This document shows positions 5,536-13,380 of a stretch of 14,412 nt of DNA, piece after piece. A program made the position numbers and the translations under genes. Position 1 is the first letter of the stretch. Each line of letters opens with the position of its first letter. The DNA lies in contig DAIRCS010000083.1 in the NCBI GenBank assembly GCA_036796555.1, positions 1 to 14,412 on the forward strand, read 5' to 3'. The notes beneath the pieces are model-generated. The model was not told the DNA's origin and ran no database searches. It saw only the letters and a list, made by a program, of their open reading frames with translations. This stretch comes from JAJXWB01 sp036796555. Lineage in GTDB: Bacteria > Pseudomonadota > Alphaproteobacteria > Rhizobiales > Beijerinckiaceae.

Positions 5536-7206
5536 TCAGACTTCGAGAACGAGAACGTGCACCTGGGGCCGCTTGCCCCAGGCCTGGCCGAGCGCGCGGG
5601 GGACGGCGCGCTCGACCGCGTTGGCGACCGCGTCGGCGTCGCGGCGCTTGGGCCGGGACAGGCCGTCGATCGCCGAGAATATGGTTTCGTCGACCACGGC
5701 GTCCAACATCGCGCCGTTGCGGTCGCGCTCGGGGATTCCGGACATGACGACGTCGGGATCGCCGGCGAGATCGCCCTTCGACGTCAGCGCCAGCGCGATG
5801 GAGACGACGCCGGCGAAGGCGAGGCGCGCGCGCTGGGCGATGGCTTCGTCGTTCGCCGAAATCAGCACCGCGCCGTCCTCGACGATCCGGCCGGCGGGAA
5901 CCTGGCCGATCACGGCGGGCTCCCCGGGGCCAAGCAGCACGAGATCGCCGTCGCGCGGCGAAAGGACGTGTTCGATGCCTTCGGCCTTTGCAAAGGCGGC
6001 GTGTTCGGAGAGATGCAGGGCTTCGCCATGCGCGGGGATCAGCGCCTTCGGCTTCAGCAATTGATAGAGCCGACCGACCTCGCCGCGGCGCGGATGGCCG
6101 GAACAATGGACCAGCGCCAGACGGTCGGTGACGACCTCGAGTCCCTGGTCGATCAGGCCGTTGATGATGGCGTTCACCTCGCGCTCGTTGCCGGGAATGG
6201 TGCGCGAGGAAAAGATCACCGTGTCGCCGGCGGCGAGCTTGATCGACGGGTGCTCGCGCGCGCCGATGCGCGCCATGGCCGCGCGCGGCTCGCCCTGGCT
6301 GCCGGTCGCCAGCACGACCACTTTTTCGCGCGCGAGATCCGAGAAGCTCTGCGGGCCGAGGAACGGCCTGATCCCGTCGAGATAGCCGCAATCGCGACCA
6401 ACCTCGATGACGCGCTCGAGCGAGCGGCCGACGACGACGACGGACCGGCCCGCGGCTTCCGCCGCCAGCGCCACCGCCTTCACGCGCGCGAGATTGGAGG
6501 CGAAGGTCGTGACGACGACGCGGCCGGACGCCCCGCCGATGATCTCGCGCAGCGTGCGCGCGACTTCGCCCTCCGAGGGGCTGTGTCCTTCGCGCACGAT
6601 GTTGGTGGAATCGCAGATCAGGACGTCGACGCCCTCTTCGCCGATGGCGAGCAGGCGCGCCTCGTCCGTCGGCTGGCCGACGCCGGGCTCCGGGTCCAGC
6701 TTCCAGTCGCCGGTATGAACCACATTGCCCGCGGGCGTGCGCAGCGCCAGCGCGCAGCTCTCGGGGATCGAATGCGACATGGCCACGGGCTCGATGTCGA
6801 AGGGCCCGAGCGTGAAGCGCTGGCCCTGGCGGATTTCGACCAGGTCGACCTTGGGCGCGCCGGGCTCGCCGAGGCGGCGCGCTTCGAGGAGGCCGATGGC
6901 GAAGCGCGTCGCGTAGACCTTGCAGCCGAGGCGCGGCCAGAGCGCCGCGATGGCGCCGATATGATCCTCGTGCGCATGGGTAATGACGAGGCCGATGAGG
7001 TCCTTGCGGATCTTGTCGATGAAGGAGAGGTCGGGAAAGACGAGGTCGATGCCCGGCAGGTCGGGGCCGGCGAAGGACAGGCCGCAATCGACCATGATCC
7101 ACTTGCGGCGGCCGGGCGGGCCGAAACCGTAGAGCGCCGCGTTGCGGCCGATCTCGCCGAGGCCGCCGAGCGCGACAAAGACGAGTTCTTCCCTGGAATT
7201 CGGCAT
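5536..7206 (-). CDS. rnj: Ribonuclease J (metallo-beta-lactamase / beta-CASP ribonuclease)
   Basis: A 556-residue protein matching full-length RNase J, which has 5'-to-3' exonuclease and endonuclease activity in mRNA turnover and rRNA maturation. The zinc site is visible: HAHEDH at residues 77-82, His145 in AMSHSIPES, and Asp167 in HTGDWKLDP. The beta-CASP domain follows, with ICDSTN, VVTTFASNLARV, VVLATGSQGEPRAAM and FSSRTIPGNE. The later metallo-lactamase part has VHCSGHPRRGEV and LIPAHGE. The last 130 or so residues form the variable C-terminal region. Alphaproteobacteria usually carry one RNase J next to birA, as here. Its ATG overlaps the birA stop by one base (TGATG), preceded by AAAGGG, so translational coupling is likely. 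Confidence 0.95.
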   Translation of the reverse strand: MPNSREELVFVALGGLGEIGRNAALYGFGPPGRRKWIMVDCGLSFAGPDLPGIDLVFPDLSFIDKIRKDLIGLVITHAHEDHIGAIAALWPRLGCKVYATRFAIGLLEARRLGEPGAPKVDLVEIRQGQRFTLGPFDIEPVAMSHSIPESCALALRTPAGNVVHTGDWKLDPEPGVGQPTDEARLLAIGEEGVDVLICDSTNIVREGHSPSEGEVARTLREIIGGASGRVVVTTFASNLARVKAVALAAEAAGRSVVVVGRSLERVIEVGRDCGYLDGIRPFLGPQSFSDLAREKVVVLATGSQGEPRAAMARIGAREHPSIKLAAGDTVIFSSRTIPGNEREVNAIINGLIDQGLEVVTDRLALVHCSGHPRRGEVGRLYQLLKPKALIPAHGEALHLSEHAAFAKAEGIEHVLSPRDGDLVLLGPGEPAVIGQVPAGRIVEDGAVLISANDEAIAQRARLAFAGVVSIALALTSKGDLAGDPDVVMSGIPERDRNGAMLDAVVDETIFSAIDGLSRPKRRDADAVANAVERAVPRALGQAWGKRPQVHVLVLEV

Positions 7207-8000
7207 CAGCCCTTTCCGCGCAGATTGGCCTGGGCGGCAGGGCCGAGCAGGACGTCGCCTGCGTCAATGGAGGCCGGGCCGTCCGCCGTCAAGACGATCA
7301 GGCGGCCATGCGGGTCGATCGTGTCGAAAACGCCTTCTATCGTCTTCTCCCCGAGCGCGACTTTGACGGGCCCGCCGCGCCCGAGGCAGGCGGCCAGCCA
7401 TTTCTCGCGGATCGCCCCGAAATTCGCGCCCCGCGCCCACGTCTCGACCGCGCGCGCCATCGCGTCGGACAGGGCGGCGAACAGCGCGGCGGGGGCGCCC
7501 GCGCCAGGGACGATGGTCTCGATATCCGTGGTCGCGTAGTTCGGCAGATCGGGATGCGAGCGGCAATTGACGCCGATGCCGATGACGGCGGCCAGAGCGC
7601 CCGACGGCAGGCGCGTCGCCTCCAGCAGCATGCCGGAGAGTTTCGCGCCGCCGCAGAGCAGGTCGTTCGGCCATTTGAGGCCGAGGTTTTCGCGCACGCC
7701 GACAACGGACCTGGCGGCTTCGGCCAAAGCGACGCCGGCGACGAAGCCGAGCTCTGGCGCCTTCTCGGTCGCGCAGGGATCGGTGAGCAGGAGGCTCGAA
7801 TAGAGATTGCCCCGCGGCGAGGTCCATTGCCGGCCCAAGCGGCCGCGCCCCGCCGTCTGCTCGCCGCCGACGATCCAGAGCGGCCCGCGCTCGCCCTGTT
7901 CGCGCGCGCGCATGAGGGCGACGGCGTTGGTCGAGCCTACGCTGTCGAGATAATCGAGGCGATAGCCGCGCGCGGCGGCCTCGGGGCCGAGGCGGATCAT
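7206..8000 (-). CDS. birA: Biotin--[acetyl-CoA carboxylase] ligase
   Basis: A 264-residue ligase that makes biotinyl-AMP and transfers biotin to a Lys of carrier proteins such as those of acetyl-CoA, propionyl-CoA and methylcrotonyl-CoA carboxylases. It has the substrate-binding segment GSTN (residues 22-25), the biotinyl-AMP loop GRGRLGR (51-57), KWPNDLL (109-115) and GIGVNC, then a small C-terminal domain. The N-terminal winged-helix domain of E. coli BirA is absent. This is therefore a monofunctional (class I) ligase that should not repress biotin genes directly. It is separated from nuoN by 79 bases with a strong palindrome and is coupled to rnj downstream. Confidence 0.94.
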   Translation of the reverse strand: MIRLGPEAAARGYRLDYLDSVGSTNAVALMRAREQGERGPLWIVGGEQTAGRGRLGRQWTSPRGNLYSSLLLTDPCATEKAPELGFVAGVALAEAARSVVGVRENLGLKWPNDLLCGGAKLSGMLLEATRLPSGALAAVIGIGVNCRSHPDLPNYATTDIETIVPGAGAPAALFAALSDAMARAVETWARGANFGAIREKWLAACLGRGGPVKVALGEKTIEGVFDTIDPHGRLIVLTADGPASIDAGDVLLGPAAQANLRGKG

Positions 8001-8009
8001 CGAAAAGAT

Positions 8010-8065
8010 GGACCGCGAGCCTTCAGGCTCGCAATCCCCAAGGCGAGCCTGAAGGCTCGCGGTCC
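8010..8065. repeat. Nested perfect palindrome between nuoN and birA
   Basis: A perfect 23-base inverted repeat (8010-8032 and 8043-8065) flanks a 10-base centre AATCCCCAAG. Each arm is itself a hairpin, GCGAGCC-TTCA-GGCTCGC in the left arm and its mirror in the right, so the RNA or DNA can fold as one long stem or two small ones. The motif 'GGACCGCGAGCCT.CAGGCTCGC' is, from memory, widespread between genes of Hyphomicrobiales. It lies after the last nuo gene and may end or attenuate nuo transcription, but no T-run follows. Confidence 0.85.
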
Positions 8066-8079
8066 GTACACGCGCGCTC

Positions 8080-9516
8080 TCAGAACGCGAACGCCTTCGC
8101 GGCGTTGGCGGCCGCCGAGATGATCGGCGCCGGATAGACCCAGAACAGGAAGACGAGCGCGGTCGAGACGACCATCACCGCGCGCACCGCGAAAGGCGCG
8201 ACATCGAAGGCCGGCGCCGGATCGTCGAAATACATCACCTTGACGATGCGCAGGTAGTAGAAGGCCGCGACCGTCGAGAGCAGCACGCCGATGACGGCGA
8301 GCGGGGTGAGGCCCGCCTGCACGGCGGCGAGGAACGTGTAGTATTTCGCGAAGAAGCCCGCGAGCGGCGGGATGCCGGACAGCGAGAACATCAGCATGGC
8401 CATGAAGAAGGCCATCCAGCCGTTGGTGCGCGCCAATCCTGCGAGATCGCCGATCGTCTCGACCGCCCTGCCCTGCACGCGCATCGCCAAGATGACGGCG
8501 AAGACGCCGAGCGTCGTAACGAGATAGATCGCCATGTAGAGCGCGACGCCCTGCACGCCCTGCGCCGTGTTGGCGGCGAGGCCGACCAGCGCGAAGCCCA
8601 TGTGGCCGATCGAGGAATAGGCCATCAGGCGCTTGATGTTAGTCTGGCCGATGGCGGCGAAGGAGCCGAGCGCCATCGAGGCGATCGAGATGAACATGAC
8701 GATCTGGCGCCATTCGTGGGCGAGGCCCGGCAGCGCATCGGTGACGACGCGCAAGGTGATGGCGACCGCCGCCATCTTCGGCGCGGAGGCGAAGAAGGCC
8801 GTGACCGGCGTCGGCGCGCCCTCGTAGACGTCGGGCGTCCACATGTGGAACGGCACGGTCGACATCTTGAAGGCGAGGCCCGCGAGCAGGAAGACGAGAC
8901 CGAAGACGACGCCGATCTGCGGGCCGGCGGTGAGCGCCTTGGCGATGCCGTCGAACTGCACGGTGCCGGCATAGCCGTAAATGAGCGAGGCGCCGTAGAG
9001 CAGCATGCCCGAGGACAGCGCGCCGAGGACGAAATATTTCAGACCCGCTTCCGACGCCTTGAGATTGTCGCGGTGGAAGGCCGCCACGACATAGAGCGCG
9101 AGCGACATCAGCTCGAGGCCGAGATAGAGAGAGATGAGGCTGTTGGCGGACGTCAGCAGCAGCATGCCGAGCGTCGACAGCAGGATCAGGACCGGGAATT
9201 CGAAGAGGTCGATGCCTTCGCGCTTCAAGAAGTCGCGCGAGAGGACGAGCGAGACCAGCGAGCCGAGCAGCACCAGCACTTTCATGAAGCGCGCGAAGGA
9301 ATCGTCGACGAAGGCGCCGTCGAAGACGTCCGCCGACGTCTTCACGCCGACGAAGATCACGACCAGCGCGAGCGCCAGCACGCCGATGGCGAGCTCGGCG
9401 ACGAGGCCGGCGGATTTCTCGCCGCGGATCGCGCCGAGAAGCACCAGCGCGAGCGCGCCGATCGCCAGAATCGTCTCCGGCAGGGCGTGAGCGATGGAGA
9501 AAGTGAGCGGATGCAT
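8080..9516 (-). CDS. nuoN: NADH-quinone oxidoreductase subunit N
   Basis: A 478-residue, highly hydrophobic antiporter-like subunit of the complex I membrane arm; the family has about 14 transmembrane helices. It is one of three subunits that pump protons when NADH reduces quinone. Conserved charged residues are visible: Glu135 in YLGLELMSLALYVV, Lys160 in ASEAGLKYFVLGA and Lys217 in LAGLAFKMSTVPFHMWTPDV. They correspond by position to Glu133, Lys158 and Lys217 of the E. coli protein. Further family marks are KRLMAYSSIGHMGF and LSGIPPLAGFFAKYY. The ATG has GAAGG seven bases upstream and lies 10 bases after nuoM. It is the last gene of the nuo run. Confidence 0.97.
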   Translation of the reverse strand: MHPLTFSIAHALPETILAIGALALVLLGAIRGEKSAGLVAELAIGVLALALVVIFVGVKTSADVFDGAFVDDSFARFMKVLVLLGSLVSLVLSRDFLKREGIDLFEFPVLILLSTLGMLLLTSANSLISLYLGLELMSLALYVVAAFHRDNLKASEAGLKYFVLGALSSGMLLYGASLIYGYAGTVQFDGIAKALTAGPQIGVVFGLVFLLAGLAFKMSTVPFHMWTPDVYEGAPTPVTAFFASAPKMAAVAITLRVVTDALPGLAHEWRQIVMFISIASMALGSFAAIGQTNIKRLMAYSSIGHMGFALVGLAANTAQGVQGVALYMAIYLVTTLGVFAVILAMRVQGRAVETIGDLAGLARTNGWMAFFMAMLMFSLSGIPPLAGFFAKYYTFLAAVQAGLTPLAVIGVLLSTVAAFYYLRIVKVMYFDDPAPAFDVAPFAVRAVMVVSTALVFLFWVYPAPIISAAANAAKAFAF

Positions 9517-9526
9517 CGATCTGCCT

Positions 9527-11038
9527 TCAGTGCACGGAGAGCGCGGCGGCCTTCACGGCGCCGGCGACGGATTGCGTGGACTTGACGAGCTCGGCGACCG
9601 AGGCCGCGGACGCGTCGAGGATCGGGCCGGGATGCACGCCGTAGTAGATGACGAGCAGGACGAGCGGCGCGAGCAGCGCGATCTCGCGGCCGCTGAGATC
9701 CTTGATGTTGGCGAGCTCGGGCTTGTCGAGCACGCCGAAGATCGCGCGGCGGTAGAGATAGAGCGCATAGGCCGCCGACAGGATGACGCCGAAGGTGGCG
9801 AAGAACGCCACCTTCGAATTGGCGGCGAACGTGCCGAGCAGCGTCAGGAATTCGCCGACGAAGCCCGACGTGCCGGGCAGGCCGACATTGGCCATGGTGA
9901 AGACCATGAAGGCCACCGCGTAGAGCGGCATGTTCTTCACGAGGCCGCCATAAGCGGCGATCTCGCGCGTGTGCATGCGATCGTAGACGACGCCGACGCA
10001 GAGGAAGAGCGCGCCCGACACGAGGCCGTGGCTGACCATCTGGTAGACCGCGCCCTGCACGCCCTGCTGGTTCATCGCAAACAGGCCCATGGTGACGAAG
10101 CCCATATGCGCGACGGACGAATAGGCGATCAGCTTCTTCATGTCCTCCTGCACCAGCGCGACGAGCGAGGTGTAGATGATCGCGATGACCGACAGGGCGA
10201 AGACGAGCGGCGCGAAATAATGCGAGGCGTCCGGGAACATGGGCAGCGAGAAGCGGATGAAGCCGTATCCGCCCATCTTCAGCAGAATGCCCGCAAGGAT
10301 GACCGAGCCGGCCGTCGGCGCCTCGACGTGCGCGTCGGGCAACCAGGTGTGGACCGGCCACATCGGCATCTTCACCGCGAAGGAGGCGAAGAAGGCAAGC
10401 CACAAATATTTCTGCACATCGGCGGGGAACGGCGTCTTCAGGAGGACCGTGATGTCGGTCGTATGCGCGAAGCCCGCCATCCACATGATCGCGACCAGCA
10501 TGAGCAGCGAGCCGACGAGCGTGTAGAGGAAGAACTTGAAGGCCGCATAGATGCGGCGCTTGCCGCCCCAGACGCCGATGATGAGGAACATCGGGATCAG
10601 GCCGCCCTCGAAGAACAGGTAGAAGAGCACGAGGTCCAGCGCACAGAAGACGCCGAGCATCAGCGTTTCCAGCACGAGGAAGGCGATCATGTATTCCTTG
10701 ACGCGGACGTCGATCGCTTCCCACGAGGCGAGGATGCAGAACGGCATGAGGAAGGCCGTCAGCACCACGAAGGGGAAGGACATGCCGTCCACGCCCATCT
10801 TGTAGACGAGCCCGCCGCCGGCCCAGGCCTGGCTCTCGACCATCTGGAAGCCTGATATCGCGGGGTCGAAGCGGCTCCAGGCGAGCAGCGTGACGAGGAA
10901 GGTCGCCAGCGTCGTCCACAGCGCGACATGGCGGATGGAGCGCTTGGTCGCGGCGTCGTCGCCGCGATGGAACATCAGGATCGCCACGCCGACGAGCGGC
11001 AGGAAGGTGAGCGCGGAGAGGATGCCGAAGCCGGTCAT
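9527..11038 (-). CDS. nuoM: NADH-quinone oxidoreductase subunit M
   Basis: A 503-residue antiporter-like membrane subunit of complex I. The key residues for proton transfer are present: Glu144 in LFFEGGLIPMFLIIGVWGG, Lys223 in FAVKMPMWPVHTWLPDAHVE and Lys254 in LLKMGGYGF. They align with the essential Glu144, Lys234 and Lys265 of E. coli NuoM. KKLIAYSSVAHMGFVTMG and GTSGFVGEFLTL are also typical. The length is normal and there is no interruption. The start codon comes one base after the nuoL stop, with GGAG nine bases upstream, so nuoL and nuoM are probably translationally coupled. Confidence 0.97.
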   Translation of the reverse strand: MTGFGILSALTFLPLVGVAILMFHRGDDAATKRSIRHVALWTTLATFLVTLLAWSRFDPAISGFQMVESQAWAGGGLVYKMGVDGMSFPFVVLTAFLMPFCILASWEAIDVRVKEYMIAFLVLETLMLGVFCALDLVLFYLFFEGGLIPMFLIIGVWGGKRRIYAAFKFFLYTLVGSLLMLVAIMWMAGFAHTTDITVLLKTPFPADVQKYLWLAFFASFAVKMPMWPVHTWLPDAHVEAPTAGSVILAGILLKMGGYGFIRFSLPMFPDASHYFAPLVFALSVIAIIYTSLVALVQEDMKKLIAYSSVAHMGFVTMGLFAMNQQGVQGAVYQMVSHGLVSGALFLCVGVVYDRMHTREIAAYGGLVKNMPLYAVAFMVFTMANVGLPGTSGFVGEFLTLLGTFAANSKVAFFATFGVILSAAYALYLYRRAIFGVLDKPELANIKDLSGREIALLAPLVLLVIYYGVHPGPILDASAASVAELVKSTQSVAGAVKAAALSVH

Positions 11039-11039
11039 T

Positions 11040-13061
11040 TCAGCGCACTCCGCCGATCAGATACCAGGTGATGAAGGCGGCGACCCCGATCAGCATCGCA
11101 AAGGCGTAGTGATAGAGATAGCCGGTCTGCAGGCGCACGGCGCCCTTGGCGATGTCGATGACGCGCGCCGAGACGCCGTCGGGGCCAAGGCCGTCGATGA
11201 TGCGGCCGTCGCCCTGCTTCCAGAACACGCGGCCGATCCAGAACGCCGGGCGCACGAAGATGGCGTCGTAGAGCTCGTCGAAATACCACTTGTTGAGCAG
11301 GAAGCGGTAGAGAACGGGGTTGGCCCTGGCCAGGCGGTCGGCGGTGCCGGGCTTCAGCACGTAGAACCACAGGGCGACGAGGAAGCCCGCGATCATCATG
11401 AACGTCGGCGTGAGGCCGACGCCGAGCGCCACGTCGTGCATCTCGTGCATGATGTCGTTGTCCGGCCCCTGCCCGATCGTACCCTTCCAGAATTCCTCGA
11501 AGTGATGGCCGATGAAATATTGCGAGAAGGCTGTGCCGGCGAAGAGCGCGCCGACCGCCAGCGCGGCCAGCGGAACCAGCATGACGAGCGGGCTTTCGTG
11601 CGGCGTGTGATCGGCGTGACCATGATCGGCATGACCATGATCGTCATGCGCCGCGGCGTGGTCGTCGCCGGGCTCGGCATGCGCGTCGTCATGCGCGATT
11701 GCATGCGCATGGCGCTCGCCGAAGAAGGTCATGAACACGAGACGCCACGAGTAGAATGACGTCAGGCCGGCGGCCAGCGTCGTCATCAGGAAGGCGTAGA
11801 CGGCGGCGGAAGAATGCGCGCTCGCCGCATAGGCGGCCTCGATGATCGCGTCCTTCGAATAATAGCCGGCCGTGAAGGGGAAGCCCGTCAGCGCCAGCGT
11901 GCCGATGGTCATCATCCAGAAGGTGAAGGGGATTTCCTTGCGCAGGCCGCCCATGTTGCGCATGTCCTGCTCGTGATGCATCGCGTGGATGACCGAGCCC
12001 GCGCCCAGGAACAGCAGCGCCTTGAAGAAGGCGTGCGTGAACAGGTGGAAGATGCCGACGGCGTAGCCGCCGACGCCGAGCGCGACGAACATGTAGCCGA
12101 GCTGCGAGCAGGTCGAATAGGCGATGACGCGCTTGATGTCGTTCTGCACGAGGCCGACGGTGGCCGCGAAGATCGCCGTCGTCGCGCCGATGACCGTCAC
12201 GAAGGTGAGCGCGGTGTGCGAGAGCTCGAACAGCGGCGACAGGCGCGCGACCATGAAGACGCCGGCCGTGACCATCGTCGCGGCATGAATGAGCGCGGAA
12301 ACGGGCGTGGGGCCTTCCATCGCGTCCGGCAGCCAGGTGTGCAGCAGGAACTGGGCCGACTTGCCCATGGCGCCCATGAAGAGCAGCAGGCACGTGATGG
12401 TCCAGGCGTCCCAGCTGTAGCCGAAGACCTCGACGTTCTTGTGCGCGAGGCCGGGCGCGGCCGCGAAGATCGCATCGAAGGCCACCGAGCCTGTCAGCAC
12501 GAAGACGAGGAAGATGCCGAGCGAGAAGCCGAAATCGCCGACACGGTTGACGACGAAGGCCTTGATGGCAGCGGCGCAGGCCGACGGCTTCTCGTACCAG
12601 AAGCCGATCAGCAGGTAGGAGGCGAGGCCGACGCCCTCCCAGCCGAAGAACATCTGCACGAGATTGTCCGCCGTCACCAGCATCAGCATGGCGAAGGTGA
12701 ACAGCGAGAGATAGCCGAAGAAGCGCGGGCGGCTCGGATCTTCGTGCATGTAGCCGATCGAATAGAGATGCACGAGGCAGGAGACCGTCGTGACGACGAC
12801 GAGCATGACCGCCGTCAGCGCGTCGATGCGCAGCGCCCAGTCGATCTTGAGGCCGCCCGACGTGATCCAGTTGGCGACGACCGGCGTGACCGCGTGGCCG
12901 TGGCCGAGCGCGACCTGCGAGAAGGCGACCCAGGACAGCAACGCCGAGACCATCAGCAGGCCGGTGGTGATGATCTCGGTCGGGCGCGGGCCGATGCGAT
13001 TGCCGACGAAGCCGGCGATCAGGAAGCCCAGAAGGGGGAGAAAGACGATCGCGGTATACAT
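11040..13061 (-). CDS. nuoL: NADH-quinone oxidoreductase subunit L
   Basis: A 673-residue subunit at the far end of the complex I membrane arm, with the long lateral helix near the C-terminus that is typical of NuoL. Expected charged residues are present: Glu142 in FFGWEGVGLASYLLIGFWY, Asp176, Lys234 in GAMGKSAQFLLHTWLPDAM and Lys403 in GYYSKDAI. Between membrane segments, residues 451-488 form a His-rich loop with 12 His in 38 residues, including two HGHAD units coded by 15-base tandem repeats. This makes the protein longer than E. coli NuoL (613 residues). The start overlaps no gene but follows nuoK by one base, with AAGGG six bases upstream inside nuoK. Confidence 0.97.
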   Translation of the reverse strand: MYTAIVFLPLLGFLIAGFVGNRIGPRPTEIITTGLLMVSALLSWVAFSQVALGHGHAVTPVVANWITSGGLKIDWALRIDALTAVMLVVVTTVSCLVHLYSIGYMHEDPSRPRFFGYLSLFTFAMLMLVTADNLVQMFFGWEGVGLASYLLIGFWYEKPSACAAAIKAFVVNRVGDFGFSLGIFLVFVLTGSVAFDAIFAAAPGLAHKNVEVFGYSWDAWTITCLLLFMGAMGKSAQFLLHTWLPDAMEGPTPVSALIHAATMVTAGVFMVARLSPLFELSHTALTFVTVIGATTAIFAATVGLVQNDIKRVIAYSTCSQLGYMFVALGVGGYAVGIFHLFTHAFFKALLFLGAGSVIHAMHHEQDMRNMGGLRKEIPFTFWMMTIGTLALTGFPFTAGYYSKDAIIEAAYAASAHSSAAVYAFLMTTLAAGLTSFYSWRLVFMTFFGERHAHAIAHDDAHAEPGDDHAAAHDDHGHADHGHADHTPHESPLVMLVPLAALAVGALFAGTAFSQYFIGHHFEEFWKGTIGQGPDNDIMHEMHDVALGVGLTPTFMMIAGFLVALWFYVLKPGTADRLARANPVLYRFLLNKWYFDELYDAIFVRPAFWIGRVFWKQGDGRIIDGLGPDGVSARVIDIAKGAVRLQTGYLYHYAFAMLIGVAAFITWYLIGGVR
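11608..11645. repeat. 15-base tandem repeat coding the His-rich loop of NuoL
   Basis: TGATCGGCGTGACCA (11608-11622) and TGATCGGCATGACCA (11623-11637) differ by one base and are followed by a partial third unit starting TGATCGTCATG. On the minus strand they code HGHAD units. Because the unit is a multiple of three, copy number can change without breaking the frame. Confidence 0.75.
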
Positions 13062-13062
13062 C

Positions 13063-13371
13063 TCAGCCCTTCATCGCGTTGATGTCTTCGACCGCGATCG
13101 AGCCGCGGTTGCGATAGTAGGTGACGAGGATCGCAAGGCCGATCGCCGCTTCCGCCGCCGCCACCGTGAGGATCAGCAGGGCGAACACCTGGCCCGTCAG
13201 ATCGCCCTGCGCGGACGAAAAGGCGACGAGGTTGATGTTGACCGAGAGCAGGATGAGCTCGACCGACATCAGGATGACGATGATGTTCTTGCGGTTGAGG
13301 ATGATGCCGGCGACGCCGATCGTGAACAGGATCGCGGCCACGACGAGGTAGTGGGTGAGTGAAATCGCCAT
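13063..13371 (-). CDS. nuoK: NADH-quinone oxidoreductase subunit K
   Basis: A 102-residue protein with three membrane helices, of normal length for the family (related to MrpC). It carries the two membrane-buried glutamates of the proton path: Glu38 in ILMSVELILLSVNINLVAFS and Glu74 in TVAAAEAAIGLAILVTYYR. These match Glu36 and Glu72 of E. coli NuoK. The start lies nine bases after the nuoJ stop with AAGGGG just upstream, and the stop is one base from the nuoL start. It is clearly part of the nuo operon. Confidence 0.97.
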   Translation of the reverse strand: MAISLTHYLVVAAILFTIGVAGIILNRKNIIVILMSVELILLSVNINLVAFSSAQGDLTGQVFALLILTVAAAEAAIGLAILVTYYRNRGSIAVEDINAMKG

Positions 13372-13380
13372 GTCAGCCCC

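Noticed and set aside
5117..7267. A single very long minus-strand open frame that ends with methylmalonyl-CoA epimerase and looks like a fusion protein.
   Set aside because: Only the last 134 codons match a family. The upstream part is Arg-, Ala- and Pro-rich shadow sequence of rnj in another frame, and mce has its own ribosome site.
5557..7539. A 660-codon plus-strand open frame over rnj and birA, and similar long frames over nuoL, nuoM and nuoN.
   Set aside because: All lie opposite well-recognised genes and have the Asp/Arg/His/Ala-rich make-up of antisense translations.
11608..11645. Short tandem repeats that could suggest a CRISPR or regulatory array.
   Set aside because: The units are 15 bases, directly adjacent without spacers, and lie in frame inside nuoL.
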